Of a stretch of 64,000 nt of DNA, positions 1-8,639 are shown in pieces. Under the pieces are notes generated by a model. The model was not told the DNA's origin. It did not search any database and saw only the letters and a program-made list of their open reading frames with translations. This DNA comes from Leptolyngbya sp. Heron Island J (GTDB lineage: Bacteria; Cyanobacteriota; Cyanobacteriia; Phormidesmidales; Phormidesmidaceae), in the NCBI RefSeq assembly GCF_000482245.1, contig NZ_AWNH01000008.1:124001-188000 (forward strand), in the 5' to 3' direction. The first letter of the stretch is position 1, and the number at the start of each line of letters is the position of its first letter. The translations under genes and the position numbers were made by a program.

Positions 1-328
1 GATAGGCCAGTGCCACCGACTCACGTGGAGCCACCTCCAACACTCGATTGTAAGAGCCAATGGCATCCACATATTGCCCCAGCTCAAATAGAGCCCGACT
101 GCGGGCCGACCACAGTTCTAAATTATCTCGCTTACGTTTAAGACCAATGGCGGTCTCACAAGCTTCCAGGGTTTTCTCATAGTCCGTATCCTGACTTAAC
201 AGCAAACACTGCTCAGCCCAAAAGTCAAAATCTTCTAACTCAAACTCGGCATCCTGTGCCCAAACGGGCGTTCCCAAAACTGTTAACACCCACAGCGGAG
301 TTAGCCAACGGAACCAACGGCTACCCAT
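1..328 (-). CDS. Secreted TPR-like protein (3' end outside window)
   Basis: The minus strand is open from an ATG at 326-328 to the left edge, giving about 109 residues of a longer protein. The first 24 residues look like a Sec signal peptide: MGSRW start, a Leu/Val-rich core and a TPVWA-QD cleavage site. The mature part shows tetratricopeptide-like helices (SARSRALFELGQYVDAIGSY pattern with A, L, G, Y and A at TPR positions). TPR proteins act as protein-interaction scaffolds, so this one would work in the periplasm, lumen or outside the cell. It is divergent from the injection-system gene at 542, with about 210 bp between them. The exact family is not recognisable from the fragment. Confidence 0.7.
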   Translation of the reverse strand, partial: MGSRWFRWLTPLWVLTVLGTPVWAQDAEFELEDFDFWAEQCLLLSQDTDYEKTLEACETAIGLKRKRDNLELWSARSRALFELGQYVDAIGSYNRVLEVAPRESVALAY

Positions 329-541
329 AGGAGATTTGTACCAATTATTCTCACCAATCCTAAAGTAATTGTCTATGATTAGCCACAAATCTAAAGCTAT
401 GTATGGATTTTCTCGACAGCTGCGAAAGTGGGTCGGTTTCACCGTTGTAACTAGAGTTGGGTCAGGGGCATGCCTTGTGGGTGCCCTGACAATGGCGATC
501 GCAAAGGGAGACAAGGCGGATGGAGACAAGGGAGGGTGCCT

Positions 542-1867
542 ATGAGTAATCATCTTGCGATCGCAACGGTGACAGCCGTACTCAACAAGCTATTGCAAGA
601 AGGCATTTCTCAGGATGTGCCCGGTGCTCAAATTACCACCCAGCGACCCGATGCACCCGGTGGCAATGTTGCTGGTGCCCGGATCAATGCATTTCTTTAC
701 CATGCTACCCCCAACACCGCCTGGCGCAATGCCGATATTAGAACCCGACGTCCCAAAGGAGACTTAGTTAAACACGGTCAGGCCAGCCTGGACCTCCACT
801 ATATTCTCACCTTCTATGGTAATGAACAGCGGTTGGAGCCTCAGCGACTAATGGGCAGCTCCATCCAAACCCTGGTGGATAGTCCCTTAATTACCCAAGA
901 GATGATTCGTGAAACAGTCTCTAGCTCAACTATCCAGGAACTAGAAGGCTCCACTCTGGCAGAACAGGTGCAGCTGGTAAAGTTTTTCCCCAGCGACATT
1001 ACCACTGAAGAACTATCGCGGGTATGGTCCGTCTTTTTTCAAATTCCCTATTCTTTATCCTTTGCCTATCAGGCAACCGCCGTCGTCATTCAAGGTCGAA
1101 AGCCAGGCAAATCGCCGTTACCCGTACGCAGTCGCCGTTTCTTTACCTCTCCTGTGCGGCCTGTGTTGACTAAGGTGAGCACCCCTGGCAGTCTCAATAC
1201 CCCCATCACCTTAGACAGTCATTTGTTTTTGCAAGGACGACAGCTGCAAAGTGGACAAACCAGTAATCAAGACAATATTAAAGTGCAAGTGCAGCTGGGA
1301 CAGGCGCGACTCACCCCTCAACACGTGAGCAAACAACAAGTAGAAATCACGCTACCTACCCTGTCATCAGCTGAAAAAACGCAGCTACGAGCTGGTGCCC
1401 AGGGTATTCGCGTTGCCCATGTGGAAACCGTTAGCGACAATGGTAACCACAGCCAAGACTTTTCAATTTTGTCGAACCTGGTACCAATCATTCTGTGCCC
1501 CACAATTCTCTCGGCAGTCGAAAATGAACCCCCATTTGCCTTAGATTTGACGGAAATTGATGATGGCGTTTATGACGGACAGCTAAGTTTAAGGGTTGAT
1601 ATTACCGTAGCTGCCCATCAGAGTACCTATCTGTTATTAAACGATCAAGAGCGCGACACTCAAGTGTATGTGGGCAAGGGAGAACGTCGAACAACCGATA
1701 CCAACTGCCTCACCTTTCCCTTAAAAGAAATACGCACAGGCACCTATCTAGTCAGAGTCCAAATTGACGGGGCAGAAAGCCCTCTAGAGGTAGATTCACC
1801 TGAGTCTGAAAATCCTATGGTACAGCGCTATATTGGCCCAACGGTAACAATTGGGGCAGCCATATGA
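542..1867 (+). CDS. DUF4255 (Pvc16/Afp16-like) eCIS sheath-terminator protein
   Basis: This 441-residue protein has an N-terminal DUF4255 domain (Pvc16_N; residues about 5-190, with the typical start NHLAIATVTAVLNKLL and LHYILTFYG). An Ig/TIG-like beta region follows. In extracellular contractile injection systems (Afp, PVC, cyanobacterial CIS) this family caps the sheath and tube at the end away from the baseplate. An ATG 72 bases upstream at 470 is in frame, but the intervening codons are rich in Gly and Arg and look untranslated, while 542 is preceded by GGAGGG at good spacing, so I start here. The stop overlaps the next start by ATGA, implying translational coupling with the ATPase gene. 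The family call is strong; its role in this organism is inferred. Confidence 0.85.
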   Translation: MSNHLAIATVTAVLNKLLQEGISQDVPGAQITTQRPDAPGGNVAGARINAFLYHATPNTAWRNADIRTRRPKGDLVKHGQASLDLHYILTFYGNEQRLEPQRLMGSSIQTLVDSPLITQEMIRETVSSSTIQELEGSTLAEQVQLVKFFPSDITTEELSRVWSVFFQIPYSLSFAYQATAVVIQGRKPGKSPLPVRSRRFFTSPVRPVLTKVSTPGSLNTPITLDSHLFLQGRQLQSGQTSNQDNIKVQVQLGQARLTPQHVSKQQVEITLPTLSSAEKTQLRAGAQGIRVAHVETVSDNGNHSQDFSILSNLVPIILCPTILSAVENEPPFALDLTEIDDGVYDGQLSLRVDITVAAHQSTYLLLNDQERDTQVYVGKGERRTTDTNCLTFPLKEIRTGTYLVRVQIDGAESPLEVDSPESENPMVQRYIGPTVTIGAAI

Positions 1868-3843
1868 GTAGCGCTAGAAGTCAATGGCTAAACGAAAATC
1901 AACAGTATCTGAGTGCGGCTATCACCATAGTAAAAGCTCGCCTGGTCGAGCGGTTGCGACAGGCCTCCATGGAGCTGTCTATGTTGTCTCATATCCCGTC
2001 TGTAGATGTCGCTCTACAACAGTTTGAGACTTTAGAGATACCTCAACACCCACCTGCTTTTGAGCAATTATGTAATCTCTGTCAGCTATCGTCTTTTGAG
2101 CAAGGGGTCTTGCTACTCTGCGCGGGCATGGAGCTAGACGCCACTTTTGCCCCTATTTTTGCGGCACTCCATGGAGATGCTCAACGCAATTATCCCACCT
2201 TTAGTCTGGCCCTGGGAAATCTGCCAGAGCCCAGCTGGAGCGCATTATCGACAGATGCACCCCTGCGTCACTGGCAGCTTGTGGAGGTAGGTCCAGGTCG
2301 CGCGTTGACCTTAAGCCCATTACGGATTGATGAGCGGGTAATACACTTTCTCACGGGTAGTAATCCTTTAGATGAGCAACTGGTAGGAATCGTCAAACCG
2401 CTGGCTGATGCAGGTGAACTGGTGATATCTCATCAGCGACTGGCTGACAGGCTGGTGCAGACTTGGAGAAGAACTCATCCTGTATTACAGCTGTGGGGCG
2501 GAGAGGGGTGCGATCGCGCCGCCATTGCCCAAACCGCCGCCACCCAACTGGGGCTAACGTTGCATCGTCTAATTGCCGAGAGCTTACCCACAGCAGCCCT
2601 CGACCTCAATCGATTAGCCCGTCGCTGGCAGCGAGAAGCCATCTTTAGCCAAAGCGGACTGCTACTGGAGTGGACAGGTAATCCTGAGCAGACGAACACC
2701 ATCAGCTGTTTTATCGAAGACGTGTCGGGGCTGATGATCCTCTCTAGCCCCACCAGACAACAACTCACTCAGCCCACGGTCACCTTTGAAGTAGACCTAC
2801 CCACCCCAGCTGAGCAACAGCATCTGTGGCAAGTAAATCTGGGCACTGCAGCTGTAGAACTCAATGGTCACCTGCAGCAGATCACCAGCCAATTTAATCT
2901 CAATGCTCCCATGATTGCGTCCGCCTATGGAGAGGCGCTGGGCCAGATCGATAACCAGGCAGATAATCAAACCAGCCTTCTGCCCCATCATCTCTGGCAA
3001 GCCTGTCGCAATCAGGCTCGCCCTCGCTTGGAGTCTTTGGCCCAGCGCATCCATGCCAGGGCCACCTGGGAGGATTTAGTATTACCTGAGGCTCAAATCG
3101 TTAAGTTACGAGAGCTAGAATCTCATCTGCGCCAGCGGGTTAAGGTGTACCAAACGTGGGGATTTGCCGGGCAAAATGGACGGGGCTTAGGGATGACAGC
3201 CTTGTTTGCTGGGTCCAGTGGGACAGGTAAAACCCTGGCAGCTGAGGTGCTGGCAAATATGCTGGATCTAGATCTCTACAAGATTGATCTGAGTGCGGTG
3301 ATTAGTAAATACATTGGCGAGACCGAAAAGAATCTCAGCCGGGTCTTTGATGCCGCTGAGACAGGCGGCGCAATTTTACTATTTGACGAAGCTGATGCCC
3401 TGTTTGGTAAACGCAACGAGGTAAAAGACAGCCATGATCGCTATGCCAATATTGAGGTGAGTTATCTCCTGCAGCGGATGGAATCTTATCGGGGGCTGGC
3501 AATTCTCACTACGAATTTACCGGATGCTATCGATCGGGCGTTTATGCGACGGATTCGGTTTATGGCGCAGTTTCCCTTTCCAGACTGGTCTGAACGCACC
3601 GCCATTTGGCAGCGGATGTTTCCGGTTCAGACACCGACAGATGGCCTAGACTTTAGAAAGTTGGCTCGTCTGAATGTGGCAGGGGGCAATATTCGTAATA
3701 TTGCACTGAATGCAGCATTTTTAGCGGCTGATGATGATGAGCCTGTGCAGATGCACCATTTGTTGCAGGCGGCTCAGCGGGAGTATGGAAAGCTTGAACG
3801 GTCGATTACGGATGCAGAGGTGAAGGGATGGGTGAGAAGTTAG
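1864..3843 (+). CDS. AAA+ ATPase of contractile injection system (Afp15/Pvc15-like)
   Basis: This 659-residue protein has a long N-terminal region (about 1-400; helical, with a degenerate ATPase-like part and a winged-helix feel) and a C-terminal AAA+ module. The Walker A motif GSSGTGKT lies at residues 450-457, Walker B ILLFDEAD at 504-511, and an arginine-finger region around FMRRIRF. The spacing and the ISKYIGETEKNL pore-loop region match the FtsH/Cdc48-like ATPases encoded beside Afp16 in eCIS loci, where they are linked to particle assembly or cargo loading. The start overlaps the DUF4255 stop by 4 bp, so the two form an operon. ATPase assignment is certain; the eCIS role rests on context. 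Confidence 0.85.
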   Translation: MSSARSQWLNENQQYLSAAITIVKARLVERLRQASMELSMLSHIPSVDVALQQFETLEIPQHPPAFEQLCNLCQLSSFEQGVLLLCAGMELDATFAPIFAALHGDAQRNYPTFSLALGNLPEPSWSALSTDAPLRHWQLVEVGPGRALTLSPLRIDERVIHFLTGSNPLDEQLVGIVKPLADAGELVISHQRLADRLVQTWRRTHPVLQLWGGEGCDRAAIAQTAATQLGLTLHRLIAESLPTAALDLNRLARRWQREAIFSQSGLLLEWTGNPEQTNTISCFIEDVSGLMILSSPTRQQLTQPTVTFEVDLPTPAEQQHLWQVNLGTAAVELNGHLQQITSQFNLNAPMIASAYGEALGQIDNQADNQTSLLPHHLWQACRNQARPRLESLAQRIHARATWEDLVLPEAQIVKLRELESHLRQRVKVYQTWGFAGQNGRGLGMTALFAGSSGTGKTLAAEVLANMLDLDLYKIDLSAVISKYIGETEKNLSRVFDAAETGGAILLFDEADALFGKRNEVKDSHDRYANIEVSYLLQRMESYRGLAILTTNLPDAIDRAFMRRIRFMAQFPFPDWSERTAIWQRMFPVQTPTDGLDFRKLARLNVAGGNIRNIALNAAFLAADDDEPVQMHHLLQAAQREYGKLERSITDAEVKGWVRS

Positions 3844-3874
3844 TTTGGCCTGTTTTAGAGACTGTAATACCAGT

Positions 3875-3975
3875 GGTTCCCCTTGGCAAGGGGAACCGTC
3901 AGGGAGGGGTTTCGGTGTTTAGCGCTAGCAGTCGAGACCTCTCCGCCTACGGCACCTCCCTTTGGTAAGGGGAGG
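3875..3975. repeat. Palindromic dispersed-type intergenic repeat
   Basis: Two hairpins lie between the ATPase and DUF4157 genes. A perfect 10-bp stem (GGTTCCCCTT / AAGGGGAACC, 3875-3884 and 3888-3897) is followed at 3954-3975 by CCTCCCTTTGG-TAAGGGGAGG, an imperfect stem. Between them sit AGGGAGGGG and ACCTCTCC, which can also pair. Such CCTCCCC...AAGGGGAGG units resemble multicopy cyanobacterial intergenic repeats. It may also act as a transcription end after the ATPase gene, but no T-run follows. Confidence 0.6.
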
Positions 3976-4068
3976 ACGTTATCCACCTAGTTTTTCATTG
4001 ATTAATTACCCAATTTATTTTGATTTTCAAGTTGTTTTGAATCGATTTTTCTAGTCGGAGTTTATCCC

Positions 4069-5814
4069 ATGGCTTTTACTCCTAGTACTGCAAAGTCTAA
4101 ATCAGCTCCTGTGAGCAACGCCAATGTACAAAAGCAAACGCTTCGAGGTTTTGGTGATCAGGCTCTTGATGAGGCTCAAGAGCCTGATGTACAAACGCAG
4201 TTAGACCATGCGATGCAGTTTGGCCATGGGGTGTCGCAGCCAATTCAACAACAGGCGGAACCAAGTTTAGAAGAAGACGAGGAGACATTGCAGCGGCAGG
4301 CTGAACCTGGTTTAGAAGAAGAGGAAGAAGAATTACCGGTGCAGGCAAAGCTTACAATTGGCCATCCGGGGGATAAGTATGAACAAGAAGCCGACCAGAT
4401 GGCTGCCAAAGTGATGGCTATGCCTGACTCAGCTGTACAGCGGGAGGCAATGCCAGAAGAGGAAAAGGAAAATCTCCAGATGAAGCCTACCCTACAACGG
4501 CAGGCAGTGTCAGAAGAAGATGAAGAGACGCTACAGGCAAAGCCTCAGGTGCAGGCAAAGGGGGGCACTCCGGCGGCACCTGAAAATTTTGAGGGGCAGT
4601 TGGCCAGTCATAGAGGTGGTGGACAACCGCTATCAGATCAGACACGGGCGTTTATGGAGCCACGTTTTGGGGCGGATTTTAGTGATGTGAGGGTGCATGA
4701 GACCGCGGATTTGGCCAATGTGATTCAGGCGCAAGCGTTTACTCATGGGCAGGATGTTTATTTTAATTCGGGAAAGTATAATCCGGGGTCGAGTGGGGGA
4801 AAGGAGTTGTTGGCGCATGAGTTGACTCATGTGGTGCAGCAGCAAGCGATAAGAGCTTCGTATGTACAGAGGCAAGCGAAGCATCAATCAAGTCCATATG
4901 TTGTGATCGATTGCGAATCTTGGCATGTACGTAAAGAGCCTAATCGATACAGCTCTAATAAACCAATTCAAACCTTAAAGCGTGGACAAAGAAAAAAGTT
5001 GACTCCTGACTGGGGGACCCATGAGCATAGAGCAAAATGGTTTAAAGTCTTACACTTAGGTAAAGAAGCTTACATTTACAAGAAGCCATGGATAAAAGTT
5101 GTAAATGCTGAAGATAGTAAAGGTCCTTGCGAAGATAGAGTATGTAAACGGAAAAATGGTTGGTATGGTCATCCACTTCAACTCTTGTATGAAACTCCTG
5201 AACAAAAGTCAGAGCAGGGTATTAGTGTATTTGGAGCTACTCCAGAAGAGCTAAGTTCTATCAGTGATACGCTATCCTTGTTGCCTTCTTCTAATTACAG
5301 TTCTATTCCTAGAATAGTAGTTACAGAAGCTCTGAACGGTGGGAAAAAGACTGGAGGTGGGACGATAACAAAGAGTGACGCAGAAAGGCTTATGAGGAAA
5401 AAAGGCACTTTTCGTCAATTAAGTGAAGAAACAGGATGGAAGCAACTACCTAGGATTGAGCTAACACGAGATAGCTTTAGAAAAGCCCAGAAGAGAGCGA
5501 ATAATCGTGATAAATTAGACTTAAAAGTTGGAAGAACTCCTGTTCCTGGAAAAATTTGGGATACGCTACTTCATGAGACTGGTCATGCTGTGGAAAAAGT
5601 ATACGATATTAAAAAGCACATCAGGATTGATAATTTTCCGAACACATGCTATGGGGGCACGAATAAGTCTTCAAGATGTGGCAAGGAAAGAGAACGTTTT
5701 GCCGATGCGTACATGAAGTACTTTACTAAAAAGCACAGCCTGAAAAGTCCTGAAAAAGAAACGATTGAAGAAGTCTTAAAGGATGTTGAGGAGCAATATG
5801 GTTCTTCTCGATGA
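4069..5814 (+). CDS. DUF4157 (eCIS core) protein with C-terminal zincin-like toxin module
   Basis: This 581-residue protein has an N-terminal tail (1-175) with repeated acidic blocks of the type EEDEETLQ alternating with Q/K-rich pieces. A DUF4157 domain follows (about 176-262), ending in the zinc motif HELTH at 250-254. A short SH3-like stretch (about 278-345) and a divergent C-terminal domain complete it. The latter contains HETGH at 502-506 and ERFAD at 542-546, an HExxH...ExxxD pattern of gluzincin-type metalloproteases. DUF4157 proteins are typical of eCIS loci and often carry variable toxins at the C-terminus. Base composition drops towards AT from about 4855, where the homology to the core ends, suggesting an exchanged module. 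It is probably cargo loaded into the particle whose cap and ATPase genes lie upstream; the target is unknown. Confidence 0.8.
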   Translation: MAFTPSTAKSKSAPVSNANVQKQTLRGFGDQALDEAQEPDVQTQLDHAMQFGHGVSQPIQQQAEPSLEEDEETLQRQAEPGLEEEEEELPVQAKLTIGHPGDKYEQEADQMAAKVMAMPDSAVQREAMPEEEKENLQMKPTLQRQAVSEEDEETLQAKPQVQAKGGTPAAPENFEGQLASHRGGGQPLSDQTRAFMEPRFGADFSDVRVHETADLANVIQAQAFTHGQDVYFNSGKYNPGSSGGKELLAHELTHVVQQQAIRASYVQRQAKHQSSPYVVIDCESWHVRKEPNRYSSNKPIQTLKRGQRKKLTPDWGTHEHRAKWFKVLHLGKEAYIYKKPWIKVVNAEDSKGPCEDRVCKRKNGWYGHPLQLLYETPEQKSEQGISVFGATPEELSSISDTLSLLPSSNYSSIPRIVVTEALNGGKKTGGGTITKSDAERLMRKKGTFRQLSEETGWKQLPRIELTRDSFRKAQKRANNRDKLDLKVGRTPVPGKIWDTLLHETGHAVEKVYDIKKHIRIDNFPNTCYGGTNKSSRCGKERERFADAYMKYFTKKHSLKSPEKETIEEVLKDVEEQYGSSR

Positions 5815-5833
5815 AAATGCAATTGCTATCTTG

Positions 5834-5959
5834 TTAGACTAACGCACCGCCTTCACAGCTTTTGGGAAACCCCATAAAACTGAAATCACACTTGCCAAAA
5901 ATCCGAGCAGACAGCTCTCCGATCAGGGACAGCACTACCAACAGAACAATGTTTAACAT
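5834..5959 (-). CDS. Possible 41-residue membrane microprotein
   Basis: The minus strand of this spacer encodes a 41-residue ORF. It has a hydrophobic N-terminus (MLNIVLLVVLSLIGEL) followed by a short polar tail with two cysteines (FGKCDFSF and PKSCEGG). It reads like a one-span membrane peptide. A TATTAT box lies about 55 bp upstream on the same strand, but there is no clear ribosome site. No family is recognised. It could be a chance ORF, since the spacer is only 234 bp and the evidence is the protein-like sequence alone. Confidence 0.3.
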   Translation of the reverse strand: MLNIVLLVVLSLIGELSARIFGKCDFSFMGFPKSCEGGALV

Positions 5960-6048
5960 ACGTGGTGATGTTAGGCATTGCCCACCAATGCTTGTGATTC
6001 TAGCTTAGCCCTATAATAAAGCCATAGCCATGCGTCCAGGTAAACCCA

Positions 6049-6612
6049 ATGGTACAAGCACCTTCCAAACCAATAACATTGGAAGAGTTTCTGCAGTTAC
6101 CAGAAACCAAACCCGCCAGTGAATACATTAATGGCAACATCATTCAAAAGCCCATACCCAAGGGACGCCACAGCCGCTTGCAAAGAAAACTATGCACCAC
6201 CATCAATCAAGTCGCAGAAGACAATAAAATTGCCTACGCCTTTCCAGAATTAAGATGCACATTTGGTGACCGGTCCATCATTCCTGACATAGCCATCTTT
6301 CAATGGGAGCGTATCCCCTTTACAGCAGACGGTGATGTGCCAGACAACTTCGACCTGGCACCCGATTGGACGATTGAAATTCTATCCCCTGACCAACGTC
6401 CCAATAAAGTATTGGGAAATATTCTTCATTGTCTAGAGCACGGCAGTCATCTAGGCTGGTTTGTTGATCCAGATGACTTAAGCATTCTAATATTTCGCCC
6501 CCAGCAACAACCTTTTCTGGGTCAGGACAATCAAGAACTTCCTGTCTTTCCCAATCTAGATCTCAGCCTTACTATCCAACAAGTATTCGGCTGGCTAAAC
6601 ATGAACAGATAA
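6049..6612 (+). CDS. Uma2 family (DUF820) putative endonuclease
   Basis: This 187-residue protein is of normal length for Uma2/DUF820, a PD-(D/E)XK-fold family hugely expanded in cyanobacteria. Visible signatures are the N-terminal EEFLQLPETKPASEYINGNI, the basic HSRLQRKL helix, the catalytic-type PDIAIF strand and APDWTIEILSPDQ near residue 105. Function is unproven for nearly all members; nuclease activity is inferred from the fold, and many lie in mobile or variable DNA. It stands alone, with 234 bp before it and about 100 bp after it. Confidence 0.85.
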   Translation: MVQAPSKPITLEEFLQLPETKPASEYINGNIIQKPIPKGRHSRLQRKLCTTINQVAEDNKIAYAFPELRCTFGDRSIIPDIAIFQWERIPFTADGDVPDNFDLAPDWTIEILSPDQRPNKVLGNILHCLEHGSHLGWFVDPDDLSILIFRPQQQPFLGQDNQELPVFPNLDLSLTIQQVFGWLNMNR

Positions 6613-6713
6613 CACTTACGTTGCGATCGTGAAGCTGTTACTCTTTGACACGGAATCACTTCTGATCTTGACAATAACATTACAACAGGTGTGCTGACTC
6701 TGTTTTGATTACG

Positions 6714-7769
6714 ATGTTCAACAACATTTTCCAAGCAACACTTACCTGCTCATCCATAATCACCTATCTGGCCAGTCTCGTTCTTCTGTTTAACACCTCT
6801 CCACTCACAGAACAGATAGAAGTTTTATTCTTTGGTCATAGCCCTAACGAGCAACCTCTGGCATTATTCATCAGTATTATCGCCCTACTAATTCTGCCAG
6901 ATTTTTTAGCCATCGTCTCCTATGGCAGCAGCAGAAAAAATAACCCTGAAATGGACCAACAACCTTCTGCTGGTTTTCGTATACTCGTTGATATTATTCT
7001 TATTATCCTAATTGTATGGTTCTCATACACCGATCTCTTTACTGTAGTTCAAGGCCAGCAAAGCTATTTATCCAACCCTCAATCAACTAATATTCAACTC
7101 TGTATGGGGGCAGCTTTGTTCGTAGCCTTTGCTTCCCTGGCAATATTTCAGCCACTTAAATTCTTAAGACATATCCGCTCTGAAGAAGAAACCCACGAAT
7201 ACTTCAAATCTTTGCTGGACAAACCACCTTACATCAATTTTCATGTTCATGCCTATCACTACGAATGGCGAACTCGCTGGGTAACAGAAACCTACACAGA
7301 CTCACAAGGAAGAACAGCAACAAGAACTCGCCCTGAAACCTATCGAGAACAAGTAACAACGCTTCGACTGTCAATACCTTACGCAATTCCCTCCTGGCAA
7401 GATGCTACCGACCTGCAAACACTGCTGGAACCCCAGGAATTTCCCATTGTAAAAATCAAGATTTCCACTGTTATCAAGCCAGTAGATGCGAGTGCCCAAC
7501 AGCATTACCATCAAGCATGGTCCGATTTTCGTGATAAATATAAAACCACCGACACGCTAGTTGATTTCTCAACTAGTAAAGGCATTAGTGGCATGGGGCC
7601 TACGCTTTTATTGTCTTTTCTCAATCTTGAAGAACGATCTATTTTTCTAAATGCTGCCTTTTGCTCCCTGATCTGCCTAACCTCCTTTACATGGGGTTAC
7701 AGCCTCTGGCTTGACCAAATGTCCTCTATTAGCGAGAAAACAGTATGCAAAGAATACTCTTTGTCTTAA
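6714..7769 (+). CDS. TMEM151-like membrane protein
   Basis: About 351 residues with four or five predicted membrane spans: about 10-30, 50-70, 95-120, 145-160, and one near the C-terminus around 320-335. A soluble part lies between the last two. The segment at about 178-215 (FHVHAYHYEWRTRW, then VTETYTDSQGRTATRT) resembles the conserved CYHY...TRW core of the TMEM151 family, known mostly from animals and some bacteria and without an assigned function. A TTG nine bases upstream (6705) is the other possible start; neither has a good ribosome site. It is not clearly in an operon. Confidence 0.5.
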   Translation: MFNNIFQATLTCSSIITYLASLVLLFNTSPLTEQIEVLFFGHSPNEQPLALFISIIALLILPDFLAIVSYGSSRKNNPEMDQQPSAGFRILVDIILIILIVWFSYTDLFTVVQGQQSYLSNPQSTNIQLCMGAALFVAFASLAIFQPLKFLRHIRSEEETHEYFKSLLDKPPYINFHVHAYHYEWRTRWVTETYTDSQGRTATRTRPETYREQVTTLRLSIPYAIPSWQDATDLQTLLEPQEFPIVKIKISTVIKPVDASAQQHYHQAWSDFRDKYKTTDTLVDFSTSKGISGMGPTLLLSFLNLEERSIFLNAAFCSLICLTSFTWGYSLWLDQMSSISEKTVCKEYSLS

Positions 7770-7962
7770 AAAATAAGATAGTAGCTCAGTCAAGTTATCT
7801 CAGCTCAGTCTAACCAAACACCATAGGTTCAGTTGTCTAGGTTAATCGGACATACTTCCATCTGATTGCATCCAGAAGACTGTCTATTCTTACAGACAAA
7901 CTAAAGGTTGGACTGAGATCGGCATAAATTACCCTATCCTTATCCTTCAAATCAGCCCAAAC

Positions 7963-8493
7963 TTAAGCAGTGCAATACTGTTCGTAATCTTCCACAACCC
8001 TTGAGACAAAACGCATAATTTCGAATATAGAATCTTCAAAGCTGATATCCATAGAAAAGAAACTACACTCTGCTAATTGGTTACCTTCCAGATATACAAC
8101 TGAAGCATAGGAATCTATCTCTTTTCTTTTTGACATTGCTATATGGACCATTCCATCGAGATTTCCATCAGTCTGGGCTAAATAAATATAGTTTTCAGTC
8201 TCAGTCTCATAAAAGTCGAGTTCTTGTAAATCATCTGAGAAACTGTTGTTCTCCAGATAGAACATGTACTGACTCTTTTTGAGAAAGTTAACTGCAATTT
8301 GAGCTTCAGTTTCTCTTGCATTATTTACTTGTTTCATAAAGACTGGCAATGATATGGCTGATAAGATTCCTACAATCACAATCGCAATAAGAGTTTCAAG
8401 TATGGTAAAACCGTATGTATTTTTAGACTTAAGCTTTCCAGACCGCATAGATTTCTTGAAGCTATAGAAAGCCTTTCCAGTAAAGATGAGCAT
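7963..8493 (-). CDS. Type IV pilin-like prepilin (G/H-type)
   Basis: This 176-residue protein has a class III prepilin signal: GFTILETLIAIVIVGILS, with the cleavage Gly, Phe at +1 and Glu at +5, followed by a hydrophobic helix. A polar C-terminal domain of about 130 residues follows. Such proteins are cleaved by PilD and placed in the inner membrane or built into type IV pilus or pseudopilus fibres; the form resembles cyanobacterial pilin-like G/H proteins. The leader would be 28 residues from this ATG. An inner ATG at 8446-8448 gives a more typical 13-residue leader and may be the true start. The two cysteines used for the disulfide loop in many pilins are not obvious. Confidence 0.8.
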   Translation of the reverse strand: MLIFTGKAFYSFKKSMRSGKLKSKNTYGFTILETLIAIVIVGILSAISLPVFMKQVNNARETEAQIAVNFLKKSQYMFYLENNSFSDDLQELDFYETETENYIYLAQTDGNLDGMVHIAMSKRKEIDSYASVVYLEGNQLAECSFFSMDISFEDSIFEIMRFVSRVVEDYEQYCTA

Positions 8494-8639
8494 GGCTACA
8501 ACAACTATGTCTTAGTTTTAGTAATCCTCTGTATCCAGGGAATTATGACTTTTGGCTTTTGCCAAATCGCTGTTAAGGCAGAAGCTATCCAACAATAATC
8601 TGATTGTGTTATGCTTGTTTAAAGATAGTCCTAGTCAGC

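Noticed and set aside
470-541. 24 extra codons in front of the DUF4255 protein
   Set aside because: The sequence is Gly/Arg-rich and not family-like, and the ATG at 542 has a strong GGAGGG site.
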